64,000 nucleotides of DNA from Treponema sp. (GCA_014804005.1 JAAVAP010000026.1:58698-122697), one strand, 5' to 3'. Counted from the first letter of the stretch, positions 25,084 to 33,653 are shown. The notes: generated by a model not told the origin, from the sequence alone. Program-made: numbers and translations.

Positions 25084-25797
25084 ATGAAAAGTACAAAAAT
25101 TTTTGCCGTGGTCGCGCTGGTTGCGTGCCTCGGCTCGGCCGCTTCATTTGCTGCAAAGGCGAAAGAGCAGAAAGTGAAGATTGAAATCGTGAACCGCCCT
25201 GGTATGGCACTCGGAACGGATGTTCCCGGCTGGGTGCAGGCCGTCTTGGAGGGAGACAACAAGGGAATAGCGAAGGCTTTGAAAATCGACCCCGAAGAAA
25301 CGCAGGTTTTCGTGTTCTCAAATCAGGGCGACGACCTTGAATTCCTCAAGACTTGGACGGATCAAGTGGACGTGCAGCGGCAGGTAGCCAATTCGTTTTC
25401 AATGGCGGTTGGTCAAAGCGCGAACGCCGTCTTGCAGGGAACATCGGGCAGCGAAAGCAATATGCAGCGCGCGATCGACCAGACTGTGAAGGCACTTTCC
25501 GCGATGGAAATCAACGGACTTCTCAAGGACGCGCAGTATTGGATTCAGTTCAAAAGGCCGAAGCAAGGCGTAAAAGTCAACAAGAAATCTCCCGAAAGCG
25601 CGTTCGACTATTACTACGAATACTACGTTGTCTTTACAATGAAGCGCAGCATTTATGACAAACAGCTTGACGCTGCGTTGAACGGAGTTGAAGACAATGC
25701 CTCGGAAACTGTTCTGCTGAAAAAAGCGTTGAGTGCAAATCTACGCGAACCGTTGATTGACAAGGCAAATGACGATTCCGTCGAATATGAATTTTAA
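25084..25797 (+). CDS. Exported protein of unknown function, first gene of LpoB-like operon
   Basis: A 237-residue protein with a signal peptide (residues 1-22, cleavage near SFA-AKA). The mature domain begins VKIEIVNRPGMALGTDVPGWV, which recalls the start of LPP20-like modules in which a W-V strand opens the fold. It continues as a mixed helix/strand domain with YWIQFKRP and a tyrosine cluster (YYYEYYVVFTM). No catalytic motif is recognised. An ideal Shine-Dalgarno sequence (AAGGAGGT) precedes the ATG. It is transcribed from the G9-spacer promoter and followed after 12 bp by the LpoB-like gene, so it is probably part of one periplasmic system. Confidence 0.75.
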   Translation: MKSTKIFAVVALVACLGSAASFAAKAKEQKVKIEIVNRPGMALGTDVPGWVQAVLEGDNKGIAKALKIDPEETQVFVFSNQGDDLEFLKTWTDQVDVQRQVANSFSMAVGQSANAVLQGTSGSESNMQRAIDQTVKALSAMEINGLLKDAQYWIQFKRPKQGVKVNKKSPESAFDYYYEYYVVFTMKRSIYDKQLDAALNGVEDNASETVLLKKALSANLREPLIDKANDDSVEYEF

Positions 25798-25809
25798 CGG
25801 AGAACTCAA

Positions 25810-26409
25810 ATGAAAAAAGCAGCTATTGTTTTTTTGTTCGCCCTGATGATCGCCTCGTCCGCCTTCGCCGCAAAAGTGAAGCGCGGTGGCGATGCCGATT
25901 TGACGCCGTACTTGAACGAGTCCGACGCGCGGGAAGTTTGCACTGACATCGTGTCGCAGATTGTAGAGTCGCGAAGAATTGCGCGCTTTGCAGAAACAAA
26001 CGGCAGAGATCCGATTGTCACAATCGGAAAGATAAAGGACGAGACTGGCGAATTTTTTGACACGCAAATTATCGCCAACTCGCTCAAAACCGCAATCCTG
26101 AAAAACGGCATCATGGAATTCATGGCGAATTCCGATGTTCGGGACGCGCTCAGAAGCGAAGTCATCAATCAGGCGGATCATGCGCGCGAAGATGTGGCGA
26201 AGGCGATGGACGAAGAGGACGCGGCGGATTTCATGCTCACAGGCTCGGTAAAACTTGCCGTCCAAAACAACGGAAAAAAGCAAGAGCGGACTTACATCGT
26301 AAACATCGAACTGAATGACTTGCAAACGCATCGCACGGTTGACATATTCGAGCCGTCCGAAGGCGTAAAGGATTATCTGAAAAAAATCGGTTCGATAAAG
26401 AGCCGGTAA
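25810..26409 (+). CDS. LpoB-like penicillin-binding-protein activator
   Basis: A 199-residue exported protein with a signal peptide (MKKAAIVFLFALMIASSAFA). The mature region matches the LpoB/COG3417 pattern: DPIVTIGKIKDETGE (strand and turn), a helix of IIANSLKTAILKNG, then DFMLTGSVKLAVQ near residues 139-151 and a final YIVNIELNDLQTHRTVD block. In E. coli LpoB is an outer-membrane lipoprotein that activates PBP1B. Here no lipobox Cys is present, so this copy is predicted to be soluble in the periplasm or held by partners. It sits between the unknown 237-aa protein and a COG3014-like protein. Confidence 0.8.
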   Translation: MKKAAIVFLFALMIASSAFAAKVKRGGDADLTPYLNESDAREVCTDIVSQIVESRRIARFAETNGRDPIVTIGKIKDETGEFFDTQIIANSLKTAILKNGIMEFMANSDVRDALRSEVINQADHAREDVAKAMDEEDAADFMLTGSVKLAVQNNGKKQERTYIVNIELNDLQTHRTVDIFEPSEGVKDYLKKIGSIKSR

Positions 26410-26443
26410 AAAATTACAAAAGATTTTTCATTAGGAGGTAAAA

Positions 26444-27910
26444 ATGAAAAAGATTTTAAAGGCAGTCGCTATTGCGGCTTCGGTAATGGTGCTTTCTACG
26501 GCATTTGCTTCGGCAAAGTCAAAGACAGCAAAAGGTGACAGTGCCACTGAAAGCACAGCCAAGAAAGAAAAGTCAAAAAAAGAAAAAACGCCCAAAGCCA
26601 AAAAAGTCAAATTTGACCAGGCGGCGTATGATGAAGCATTTGCTTCCGGCGACTACGCGACATGCATATCCATGCTTCAGGGCAAAGGTTCTAAAAGTGA
26701 CGCGATTCTTGACGCGCTCGATGCTGACATGCTCATGCATTTGAACGGAAGCTATCTTGATTCTGCAAAAGCGTTCTTGAATACGCAGGGCGAGATGATG
26801 CAGCAGAAAGTTAAAGACGACAAGAGTGGTGTAACTTATGCCGGCACCGTGTACGAACGTTTGCTTTCGTATGCAATGCGCGCGGCAAACGCGTTCGCGC
26901 TCGGCGATGCGAGCAACGCAAAAGGTGTAATGGATTCCTACACTGGTGATTACAAGGATATCATTTCGGCACTTGTTGCACAGGAAAAGGAGCTTGATGA
27001 AGAGAGCGAAGGCAACCTTGAAAGCGACAATGTAAAAAACGCACTGAATGCGATGGAGCAAGCAGGATTTTCACTTAACCTTAGCGCAGTGACAAGCAAG
27101 AAGCCTCAAAAGTACACTGGAAAGGACTATGATACTTCCGCCTTCCTTTCATATTTGGGAACGCTCGCTTATGCAGCAAACGGCGATGCCGAACATGCGA
27201 AGGACTTTGCGAATGTTCTGAGAACAGTAAATTCCGCAGTCGATGTGTCCGAAGATGTTTCCGTTCCGGCGGGAATGGGACGGCTTGACGTTGTGGCACT
27301 TTCAGGCACTATCGGAAAGCGAAGTGAATCTGCCAATTCGTTCACCGTGATGGAACAAATGCCGATTGTTAATACACCTCTCAAATTCAAGATTGTCTAC
27401 CCGGTATTTGAAAAACAAAACCATGCAATCAATTCCGTCCGTGTAACACTTTCCAATGGAAACACGAAGTCGGCGGCGCTTGTGGAAGACTTTGACGCGG
27501 CGGTAGAAATCGACGTGAAAAAGAAAGCGCGCCGCGACTACAACAGAAGCGTTGCCCGCAACATCCTGAAGAATTCAGCGGCGGCGGTAGCAGGAATGGG
27601 CGCTGTTATGAGCGCAGATGCAGCGATGCAAAAAGCGAACAACCCGCTCACTGCGAAGGCCTATGATGCTGCTATTTTAGGATTAAACAAAGCGCTTGAC
27701 GCAATTGTAGAGTCGGAAAAAGCGGACGTGCGACAAGGCTCGTACTTCCCGCACAAGGCGAGCGCAGCAGGATTCTCTGTCGCTCCGGGAACGTACTCGG
27801 TGAAAGTCGAATATCTTTCTGGAAACAATGTCGTTGAAACAAAAGAAGTAGGCGACGTTGTTGTAGAAGCCGGAAAACCAACGGTCGTGGTTTCGACATG
27901 CGAAAAGTAG
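26444..27910 (+). CDS. COG3014-like exported protein
   Basis: A 488-residue secreted protein: signal peptide (1-24), a lysine-rich low-complexity linker (about 27-58), then a helical region with TPR-like character (YDEAFASGDYATCISMLQ). The middle KYTGKDYDTSAFLSYLGTLAYAANGDAEHAKD matches the core of COG3014 proteins, where a similar Y-E-D-x-x-x-x-x-Y motif precedes a helical hairpin. The C-terminal beta domain ends in a GTYSVKVEYL strand. COG3014 genes are commonly clustered with LpoB- and LPP20-like genes, as here. Shine-Dalgarno AGGAGG. It overlaps the next gene by 13 bp. Confidence 0.7.
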   Translation: MKKILKAVAIAASVMVLSTAFASAKSKTAKGDSATESTAKKEKSKKEKTPKAKKVKFDQAAYDEAFASGDYATCISMLQGKGSKSDAILDALDADMLMHLNGSYLDSAKAFLNTQGEMMQQKVKDDKSGVTYAGTVYERLLSYAMRAANAFALGDASNAKGVMDSYTGDYKDIISALVAQEKELDEESEGNLESDNVKNALNAMEQAGFSLNLSAVTSKKPQKYTGKDYDTSAFLSYLGTLAYAANGDAEHAKDFANVLRTVNSAVDVSEDVSVPAGMGRLDVVALSGTIGKRSESANSFTVMEQMPIVNTPLKFKIVYPVFEKQNHAINSVRVTLSNGNTKSAALVEDFDAAVEIDVKKKARRDYNRSVARNILKNSAAAVAGMGAVMSADAAMQKANNPLTAKAYDAAILGLNKALDAIVESEKADVRQGSYFPHKASAAGFSVAPGTYSVKVEYLSGNNVVETKEVGDVVVEAGKPTVVVSTCEK

Positions 27911-28968
27911 AATTATTTGCAAAGGTCGTCGCTTGCCTGTCAATCCTCCATTTGGCAGGCGGCACGGCTTTTGCTGCCAAAACGAAAGCTGAAAAAAGTG
28001 CTCAAAAAATGCCTGAATGGGTGAGCCAACCTTCCGCCGTATTTCCGTCCGCAGACTACATCTCGTCGGTCGGAAGTGCGACGAGCCGCGACAATGCGGA
28101 AATGAAGGCGTTGCAAGGTCTCGCGTCCGTGTTCGGGCAGGCGGTGAAATCCTCTTCCGTCGCGTCGCAAAGAATGACGCAGGCGAAGGCGGAAGGGAAG
28201 GTCGCCACCGCGAACGTGAGCGCGTTCAGTCAGGACATCCTCCGCACCGTGGACGTTGATTCCCTAATCGGCGTGGAGACGAAAGAATTTTGGTTTGATG
28301 GCAACGAGACGTGGTATGCCGTGGCCGTGCTTGACAAGGAAAAGGCTTCTGACATTTACAGCGACCTAATCCGCAAGAACACGTCGGCGATTTCCGCGTT
28401 CGTCGCGAGCGCGGAGTCCAACGGCAAGTCGCTCGAGGCTTACGCTGCGCTGGACTTTGCAGAGGACATCGCGCTGGAAAACGAAGGACACCTGAAAAAA
28501 CTTTCAGTCATCAAGCCAGAGGTCGCGGCGTTCCTAAAGGACGGCTTCCCTTCCCCGAAAAAGCTCCACGCGCAGAAAGCGGAGCTTTCCAAGCGCATTC
28601 CGATTTGCGTCATCGTGGAAGGCGAGGATGGCTCGCGGCTTGCATCGGCGTTCAGCGAGGCGATATCTTCACTTGGATTCCGTGGTACGCTCGACAGCGG
28701 GGAACGCTACGTGCTTTCGGCGCAGGTGAGCTTCGAACGCTCGGACGCGACGGACGGAAAGACGACGCGCTGCCGCTACGCCGCAGAGGGCTTCCTGTTC
28801 GACATGGAAAGCGGACAAAAACTGTGCCCGTTCAAAATTTCCGGAAGGGAAGGCCATGTCGAATATTCCGAGGCCAAGGTTCGAGCCGTGAAAGCAATGG
28901 AGGCGAAAATTAAAAAAGACTTTGCGCAGACATTTGATGCTTGCTTGAAAAACTTTGAAGCGAAGTGA
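27898..28968 (+). CDS. LPP20-family exported protein
   Basis: A 356-residue protein with a signal peptide (about 1-25). The mature N-terminus is PEWVSQPSAVFPSADYISSVGSA, followed by a helix rich in M/A/L, the hallmark of LPP20 domains. The rest contains ETKEFWFDGNETWYAVAVLDK, typical of the LPP20 second half, and a C-terminal region resembling LpoB/CsgG-type strands (YVLSAQVSFERS, FKISGREGHVEYSEA). It overlaps the upstream gene, so it is coupled. In this operon it probably contributes to an envelope assembly with the LpoB-like protein. Confidence 0.78.
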   Translation: MRKVELFAKVVACLSILHLAGGTAFAAKTKAEKSAQKMPEWVSQPSAVFPSADYISSVGSATSRDNAEMKALQGLASVFGQAVKSSSVASQRMTQAKAEGKVATANVSAFSQDILRTVDVDSLIGVETKEFWFDGNETWYAVAVLDKEKASDIYSDLIRKNTSAISAFVASAESNGKSLEAYAALDFAEDIALENEGHLKKLSVIKPEVAAFLKDGFPSPKKLHAQKAELSKRIPICVIVEGEDGSRLASAFSEAISSLGFRGTLDSGERYVLSAQVSFERSDATDGKTTRCRYAAEGFLFDMESGQKLCPFKISGREGHVEYSEAKVRAVKAMEAKIKKDFAQTFDACLKNFEAK

Positions 28969-28974
28969 CTTTGA

Positions 28975-29001
28975 GGTCGGCGATTTCGCCGGCCTTTTTT
29001 A
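28975..29001 (+). terminator. Terminator of the exported-protein operon
   Basis: GGTCGGCG/CGCCGGCC stem with a TTTC loop and a T6 tail, 7 bp after the stop. Confidence 0.85.
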
Positions 29002-29027
29002 TTTGATTTCGGCAAAGGAGGATTTAC

Positions 29028-29081
29028 GTGAAACTGATTGCATTTTTTGCGTTTGTCTTGCTTGCAAAAGACAAAATTTAG
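29028..29081 (+). CDS. Possible 17-residue hydrophobic mini-ORF (or gene remnant)
   Basis: GTG start with a strong AAAGGAGGA ribosome site encodes MKLIAFFAFVLLAKDKI and then stops. It looks like the first part of a signal peptide, so it is either a tiny hydrophobic peptide or the broken 5' end of a lost exported-protein gene. It lies after the operon terminator and before the tRNA. Confidence 0.3.
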   Translation: MKLIAFFAFVLLAKDKI

Positions 29082-29123
29082 AAAACATTGCGCTTCCGCA
29101 AATTGACACAAATCCTATTTTTT

Positions 29124-29197
29124 TGGCCCATATGTGAATCGAACACACAACCTGCCGCTTAGGAGGCGGCCGCTCTATCCAGTTGAGCTAATGGACC
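29124..29197 (-). tRNA. tRNA-Arg (anticodon CCU)
   Basis: A cloverleaf of 74 nt: acceptor GGTCCAT/ATGGGCC (one G-U pair), D-arm with AGCTCAACTGG, anticodon stem GCCGC/GCGGC around loop CTCCTAA giving anticodon CCU, and T-arm with GTTCGATTC. The 3' CCA is not encoded. It lies between the exported-protein operon and the HAD gene. Confidence 0.93.
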
Positions 29198-29251
29198 GTT
29201 TTCATAATATACACCAAAGCGATTTTTTTTTCAAGTCCTTCGCAAAATCTA

Positions 29252-29896
29252 TTATTGCAAAAAATCCGGCAGCCTGTACACATCTTCCACGCCTTCGACT
29301 AATACCCCTCCCATTCCAAGTTCGAGCGGCACGACAATGTCCAAATCATACCTGTCGCCGACGCTCAGGCATTCTTGCGCTTGGCTTCCGCATTTTTCGG
29401 CGGCCAGCAAAAACGGCTCGCGCGCGGGCTTCGAAACATTGCAGGTGTCAAGTCCGATGATGTTCGAAAACAGGCTTTGCACGCCCAAAGCGACGAGAGT
29501 TTTTTTCGCGGGCGTTACAGGATTGTTCGTCACGCAAATCAAATTGAATTTTTTCGAAAGCGCGGAAAGCGTTTTTTGCAAACGTTCATCGCGCGTCAAA
29601 AAATTTTTCGGCTCCAAAAGTTCACGCCGCCATTCGATGCTTTTTTGAATCGGAACGCCGAATGAAAGAAGCGTGTTTGAAAGGCTGATTTTTTTTCCGT
29701 CATTTTCGCACGCGAATTTTTCGCGGAAGTCCGCCACCAATTTTCGCGCCTCGTCATCGGAAATTCCGCGCTCGCTCGCGAAGCGTCGCACTTGGCAATC
29801 GACTTGTTCGAACGCATATTCTTCGTTTGTGTAAAGCGTGGAATCTATGTCGAAAATTATCGTTTTCAAATTTTGAGGAATTTTTATGATTTTCAT
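29252..29896 (-). CDS. HAD-superfamily phosphatase (pyrimidine 5'-nucleotidase-like)
   Basis: A 214-residue haloacid dehalogenase-type phosphatase. Motif I is IIFDIDSTLYTNE (nucleophile Asp in FDID), motif II ICVTNNP, motif III Lys in VSKPAREPF, and motif IV SVGDRYDLDI. The helical cap between motifs I and II is of the type found in pyrimidine 5'-nucleotidases and phosphoglycolate-phosphatase-like enzymes. The start at 29896 (MKIIKIPQ) overlaps the FGGY kinase stop by 4 bp (ATGA), so the two are coupled. A longer in-frame start at 29944 lies inside the kinase gene. With PRPP synthetase and a sugar kinase upstream, a role in nucleotide or pentose-phosphate salvage is likely. Confidence 0.82.
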   Translation of the reverse strand: MKIIKIPQNLKTIIFDIDSTLYTNEEYAFEQVDCQVRRFASERGISDDEARKLVADFREKFACENDGKKISLSNTLLSFGVPIQKSIEWRRELLEPKNFLTRDERLQKTLSALSKKFNLICVTNNPVTPAKKTLVALGVQSLFSNIIGLDTCNVSKPAREPFLLAAEKCGSQAQECLSVGDRYDLDIVVPLELGMGGVLVEGVEDVYRLPDFLQ

Positions 29897-31068
29897 TTTT
29901 CGCCTTTTGAATTTTTCGGATAAAAAATTTTTTGCTTTTTGCAAATCGCGTCCGTCGCGTTTTGAAGCGAATCAAATTCGCCGAGCGCGGTAAATGCAAT
30001 CGCAGCGTCGCCCAAAAGTTCCGCGTCCGCAATTTGCTCGAGCGCGATTTTTATTCCCGCCGTGTCCGCCTTTTGCTGAATCAGATTTTCATCGCAAGAC
30101 TGCCCGCCAGTAATTGCGATTGTGTCGTCAAAAAAAACGCCGTGCTTTTCCGCGCATTTTTTTAGCGCGCGAATTCCTTGTGCAAAATTTTTCACTTTTT
30201 CAGAATTCGATTTTCCAGGATTTTCGATCAAAAAAGACGCGTTCCAAAAAGGCGCGACTGGCGAAGGAAGCGTTCGGATTTCGTCCGCCGTGATTGGAAA
30301 CGACGTGCACAAATTCAGCCCTTCGCTTGAGCCTGCGCGGTCGCACAATGCGCCGGCTTTTATTGTGGCAGTGCCAATCAAAGCGGCTACAAAATCAGGC
30401 CCCACCCCGATGACTGGAATTCCGTAAGGCACGCCGAATTCGCAGGCGGCTTTTTCCGTGGCGTATCCTGCGATTTTCATGCTGGGAAAAAAATCGCAAA
30501 GCATTCCGCGCGGAATTCCCAACGCATCCAAAATTTCTTCCGTCCAATAAGCCGCCCTGAATCGCGCTTCGGGAAGAATCGTGATTTGCGCGCCGCAAAT
30601 TTTATTGATTAAAAATTCGGGGCAAGAAAAAATTTTTTTGCCCTCGTTCCATTGCGCGGGAAAAATATTTTTCGCAGCGAGAATTCTCGGAATGAAGATC
30701 GACTTTTTCGCTTCGCAAAAAATGCCGCTTGAATCAGGCGCGGCGTTTTCCAGTTCCGCTTCCGCTTTTTCTAATTCTGCATTTTTCGAAATAGGCGCGT
30801 TCCACAAAAGCGTCGTTCCGTCTTCGAAAACCAAAGTTGGTCCATTGCCAGAAACGCAAATCGCGCGCGCATCGGAAATCGCGCCATGCATTTTTTTGCA
30901 AGCCGTGCCGAATGCGAAAATCCATTTTTGGGAAAATTTTTGTTCGCAAGGAATTTCTATTGGCGCAAATTCTTCTCGGCAAAAATCCAAGACTTTTCCG
31001 TCCGCGCAAATTACTGCCGCCTTCAGCGCGCTCGTTCCTATGTCAACTGCGAGGACGCAATTATTCAT
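29893..31068 (-). CDS. FGGY-family carbohydrate kinase (xylulokinase-like)
   Basis: A 391-residue ATP-dependent sugar kinase of the actin/hexokinase fold. The N-terminal phosphate-1 loop is LAVDIGTSALKAAV (residues 5-18). The second-domain signature GVGPDFVAALIGTATIKAGALCDRAGSSEG and the late IAITGGQSCDENLIQQ adenosine-loop are clear. It is shorter than most FGGY kinases (about 480-520), mainly in the first domain, which makes the substrate hard to assign. It overlaps the PRPP synthetase stop by 8 bp and the HAD start by 4 bp, so all three form one operon. A pentose or pentulose substrate feeding PRPP is a reasonable inference. Confidence 0.82.
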   Translation of the reverse strand: MNNCVLAVDIGTSALKAAVICADGKVLDFCREEFAPIEIPCEQKFSQKWIFAFGTACKKMHGAISDARAICVSGNGPTLVFEDGTTLLWNAPISKNAELEKAEAELENAAPDSSGIFCEAKKSIFIPRILAAKNIFPAQWNEGKKIFSCPEFLINKICGAQITILPEARFRAAYWTEEILDALGIPRGMLCDFFPSMKIAGYATEKAACEFGVPYGIPVIGVGPDFVAALIGTATIKAGALCDRAGSSEGLNLCTSFPITADEIRTLPSPVAPFWNASFLIENPGKSNSEKVKNFAQGIRALKKCAEKHGVFFDDTIAITGGQSCDENLIQQKADTAGIKIALEQIADAELLGDAAIAFTALGEFDSLQNATDAICKKQKIFYPKNSKGEK

Positions 31069-32323
31069 CGTCCTCGTTTACGCTCGTGTCAGGCTTTACG
31101 AGTTTTTCGATGATATTGCGGTTGTCGAGCAAATCGCCGAGCGACTGATTGTGATGAACGCGCGTGATGACGTTGGCGAAAAGCCCCGAAACATTCGTGT
31201 CGATGTACCATTCTTTGTTCTTGAGTTTTTCGTGGTAAACGGCATTCGTTCCGATGATTCGATAAAACCAGCCTTGCTTATACGCTTCGTCAAAAAGTTC
31301 GATCGCGTTGCCAGTAAAAAACGGAAGCGAAATCGCGGCGATGACTTTTGTCGCGCCCTGCTCTTTGAGGAACTGCATCGCTTTGAGAAGCGTGCCGCCC
31401 GTGCCGAGCATGTCGTCGGCGAGAAACGCGACTTTGCCCTGAACGTCGCCCAAAAGTTTCACCGATTTGATGTTCGTGCTGTGCGCGTCCTGCGTCACGA
31501 TTGAATAGTCGCGTTCCTTGTAAATCATCGCGAGCGGAAGCTTGAGGCCAGAAGCATAGAATTTGTTCCTGTCCACCGCACCCGTGTCGGGCGAAACCAC
31601 GACCAAATCTTCGGTCTTTCCAGTGAGGTCGAGGAGCTTCGCCAGCTCGCGGATTATCTGATAACTCGCATGCAGGTTTTCCAATGAAATCGTATTGAAC
31701 GCATTTATGATTTCGCGCGAATGAATGTCGAGCGTGATGATTCGCTTTACGCCGAGAAGTTCGTAGATATGCCCGAGCATGCTCGCAGTGAGGCTTTCGC
31801 GGCCTTTCTTTTTGTGCTGGCGGCTGTAAGGAAACGCCGGAACAACGAGGCTCACGCTTGCCGCGCCCGCTTGCCGAACAGCGTCAACAGTAACAAGCAT
31901 TGACATCACATGGTCGTTCACCGAAAGCGACATTACGTTTTTGCCGTCATTGAGCGCGAGCGGCTCGTGATTCTCCACGTCCTGAAAAATGAAAACGTCC
32001 TTTCCGCGCACACATTCCAAAAGTTCGGTCTTGAATTCGCCGTTCATAAAATACGTGAATCGCGCCTTGACTTTGAAAACAGGCTGACGATATTTGTCGG
32101 TCGCGTTTCGCATCGAGATGTCCGATGTGTTGACATCGCTTTCAAAATTGATTTTTTTTATAAGATCGTTTTTGTCGATTTGGTAACGTCTGGATATTGT
32201 CTCGTTTTTTAAAGTGAAACGATGTTTGTAAATATTGCGCAGGTGAGTGATCACTTCGTCGGCGAAAAATTCACCGCCTGGGCATGCTACGACCGCAAGA
32301 TTAGTCGGATCAGAATACGGCAT
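31061..32323 (-). CDS. prs: Ribose-phosphate pyrophosphokinase (PRPP synthetase)
   Basis: A 420-residue PRPP synthetase that makes PRPP from ribose-5-phosphate and ATP for nucleotide, His and Trp synthesis. It shows DVFIFQDVENHEP in place of the usual D-x-F-I-x-Q region, VVPAFPYSRQHKKKGRESLTA (ATP loop), ITLDIHSREI, VVVSPDTGAVDRNKF (a change from the usual PDxGG) and the PRPP-binding FLADDMLGTGGTLLKA. It is about 100 residues longer than E. coli Prs, with an N-terminal extension, like the large class seen in spirochaetes and some anaerobes. The start at 32323 (MPYSDPTN) has AAGGGGAC upstream; an in-frame start at 32365 lacks one. Confidence 0.93.
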   Translation of the reverse strand: MPYSDPTNLAVVACPGGEFFADEVITHLRNIYKHRFTLKNETISRRYQIDKNDLIKKINFESDVNTSDISMRNATDKYRQPVFKVKARFTYFMNGEFKTELLECVRGKDVFIFQDVENHEPLALNDGKNVMSLSVNDHVMSMLVTVDAVRQAGAASVSLVVPAFPYSRQHKKKGRESLTASMLGHIYELLGVKRIITLDIHSREIINAFNTISLENLHASYQIIRELAKLLDLTGKTEDLVVVSPDTGAVDRNKFYASGLKLPLAMIYKERDYSIVTQDAHSTNIKSVKLLGDVQGKVAFLADDMLGTGGTLLKAMQFLKEQGATKVIAAISLPFFTGNAIELFDEAYKQGWFYRIIGTNAVYHEKLKNKEWYIDTNVSGLFANVITRVHHNQSLGDLLDNRNIIEKLVKPDTSVNEDDE

Positions 32324-32395
32324 TTTGTCCCCTTTTGCGAACGATGCGCAACCATGCGAATGCAACTGAATTGCGCACCCAAAGTCTCTTGGAAA

Positions 32396-32424
32396 ATGTT
32401 ATCACAAAAACAATTATTCGTCAA
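32396..32424 (-). promoter_or_regulatory. Promoter of the prs-FGGY-HAD operon
   Basis: On the minus strand: TTGACG (32424-32419), a 17-bp spacer, TAACAT (32401-32396). This gives a leader of about 65 nt to the prs start at 32323. Confidence 0.6.
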
Positions 32425-32471
32425 CTGGAAATAAATTGTACCGCGAATTTTCATTCCATTGCAAAACGGCG

Positions 32472-32516
32472 TTTTTGACAGTGAAAAAAGTTGAAATTTT
32501 TTTCACTGTCAAAAAT
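32472..32516 (-). terminator. Terminator of the metallo-hydrolase gene
   Basis: A near-perfect hairpin (TTTTTGACAGTGAAAAAA and complement) lies between the metallo-hydrolase stop at 32552 and the prs promoter. Its AT-rich ends act as a terminator in both directions. Confidence 0.65.
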
Positions 32517-32551
32517 TAAATGGTTTTTATTTTCCGCCTTTCAATTTTTTT

Positions 32552-33475
32552 TTATTGAGCGTTCAATTCCAAGCCGTCGTAGGCAGGCTCGACGCTTCCG
32601 CCGCTTTTTACGATTTCCGTTAAGTTCGGATATTCCGCGAGAATTTTTTCAAGATAAAGTTTCACTTCCTCGTGACTTTTGTCGTGTGTCATGTGCGTCA
32701 TCCAAGTGTGGCGCGGCCGGATTTTTTCCGCCACGTCCAAAGCCTGCGAAAAAACAAAATGCGTGGAATGCGTCTTTTCGCGAAGCCCGTCGATTACGGC
32801 GTGTTCCAAGATACCGCAGTTTTCCAAAATCAAATCTATGGATTTTTGCGCGATGAAATTGCAGTCGGTCAAATACGCGACGCTGCGCTTTTTCCCTTCC
32901 CCGTCGCGCGTGGAAACGAGATAACCAAGGCAGTCCACTTTTCCGTGTTTCAGCGGAATTGAAATTATTTGCATTCCGCCGATTTCAAGCGGATTTTTCG
33001 GCGTGAGACTTTCGCCGCGCAGCAGTTTTATTCTTGGCTTTCCCCCTCCTACTTGGGTGCGTTTGAAAATGTAGTCGAAATGAAGCCGCACGATTTTGCG
33101 AGTTTCCGCGTTCGCAAAAATGTGGATTCCTTCGGGCGGAGCGTTTTTCGCAGCGTCATCGATTTTTGTCGAAGAATGCGGAACTTTCGTGTGGCTGAAA
33201 ATCCGAATGTCGTCAAGCCCGTGCAAATGGTCGGCGTGTCCGTGCGTGAGCAAAATCAAATCGAGCGAAGGAATTTTCGCGCGCAAAGCCTGCTCACGGA
33301 AATCAGGCCCCACGTCAATCAAAACGCGCGTTGTTTTTCCGTCCGCCTCGTTCGTTATCAACGCGCTCGCGCGAAGCCGCCTGTCGTGCGCGTCTTGCGA
33401 AGTGCACACTTTGCATTTGCACGCAATCACAGGAACGCCGTGGCTCGTGCCGCTTCCAAGAATCGTAAAAACCAT
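32552..33475 (-). CDS. MBL-fold metallohydrolase (PhnP-like)
   Basis: A 307-residue metallo-beta-lactamase-fold enzyme. It begins FTILGSGTSHGVPVIACKCKVC, characteristic of PhnP-type phosphodiesterases with a metal-binding Cys cluster. The core motif is LTHGHADHLHGLDD, then the AVIDGL.. and HTWMTHMTHD histidines close the dinuclear centre. PhnP cleaves cyclic ribose-phosphate in phosphonate breakdown; without phn neighbours this may be a housekeeping cyclic-nucleotide or RNA-fragment phosphodiesterase. Start 33475 (MVFTILG) is certain on homology. A TATAAT ends 6 nt before it, so the mRNA is leaderless. Diverges from folE. Confidence 0.88.
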   Translation of the reverse strand: MVFTILGSGTSHGVPVIACKCKVCTSQDAHDRRLRASALITNEADGKTTRVLIDVGPDFREQALRAKIPSLDLILLTHGHADHLHGLDDIRIFSHTKVPHSSTKIDDAAKNAPPEGIHIFANAETRKIVRLHFDYIFKRTQVGGGKPRIKLLRGESLTPKNPLEIGGMQIISIPLKHGKVDCLGYLVSTRDGEGKKRSVAYLTDCNFIAQKSIDLILENCGILEHAVIDGLREKTHSTHFVFSQALDVAEKIRPRHTWMTHMTHDKSHEEVKLYLEKILAEYPNLTEIVKSGGSVEPAYDGLELNAQ

Positions 33476-33481
33476 AAATCG

Positions 33482-33510
33482 ATTATAAGTCAAAAATCGA
33501 ATTTTTTCCA
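33482..33510 (-). promoter_or_regulatory. Leaderless-type promoter of metallo-hydrolase
   Basis: On the minus strand: TGGAAA (33510-33505), 17-bp spacer, TATAAT (33487-33482), then 6 nt to the ATG. No Shine-Dalgarno sequence is possible in such a transcript. Confidence 0.65.
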
Positions 33511-33633
33511 GTGGCAATTTCTGCGAAAACTTGAAATTAAAATTTGCGGCGGAATCCGCAAAAAAAGAACAAGTGAAAAATTCGTATACAGGTCTTCGCT
33601 TCGCCGCAAAGAGTAGAACAAATTTCGTTAATG

Positions 33634-33642
33634 TGATATAAT
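33634..33642 (+). promoter_or_regulatory. Extended -10 promoter of folE
   Basis: TGATATAAT gives an extended -10 (TG-n-TATAAT, 33634-33642). The ATG lies 11 nt downstream, leaving a leader of only about 4-5 nt without a ribosome site. Confidence 0.65.
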
Positions 33643-33653
33643 CTCGTCCAATT

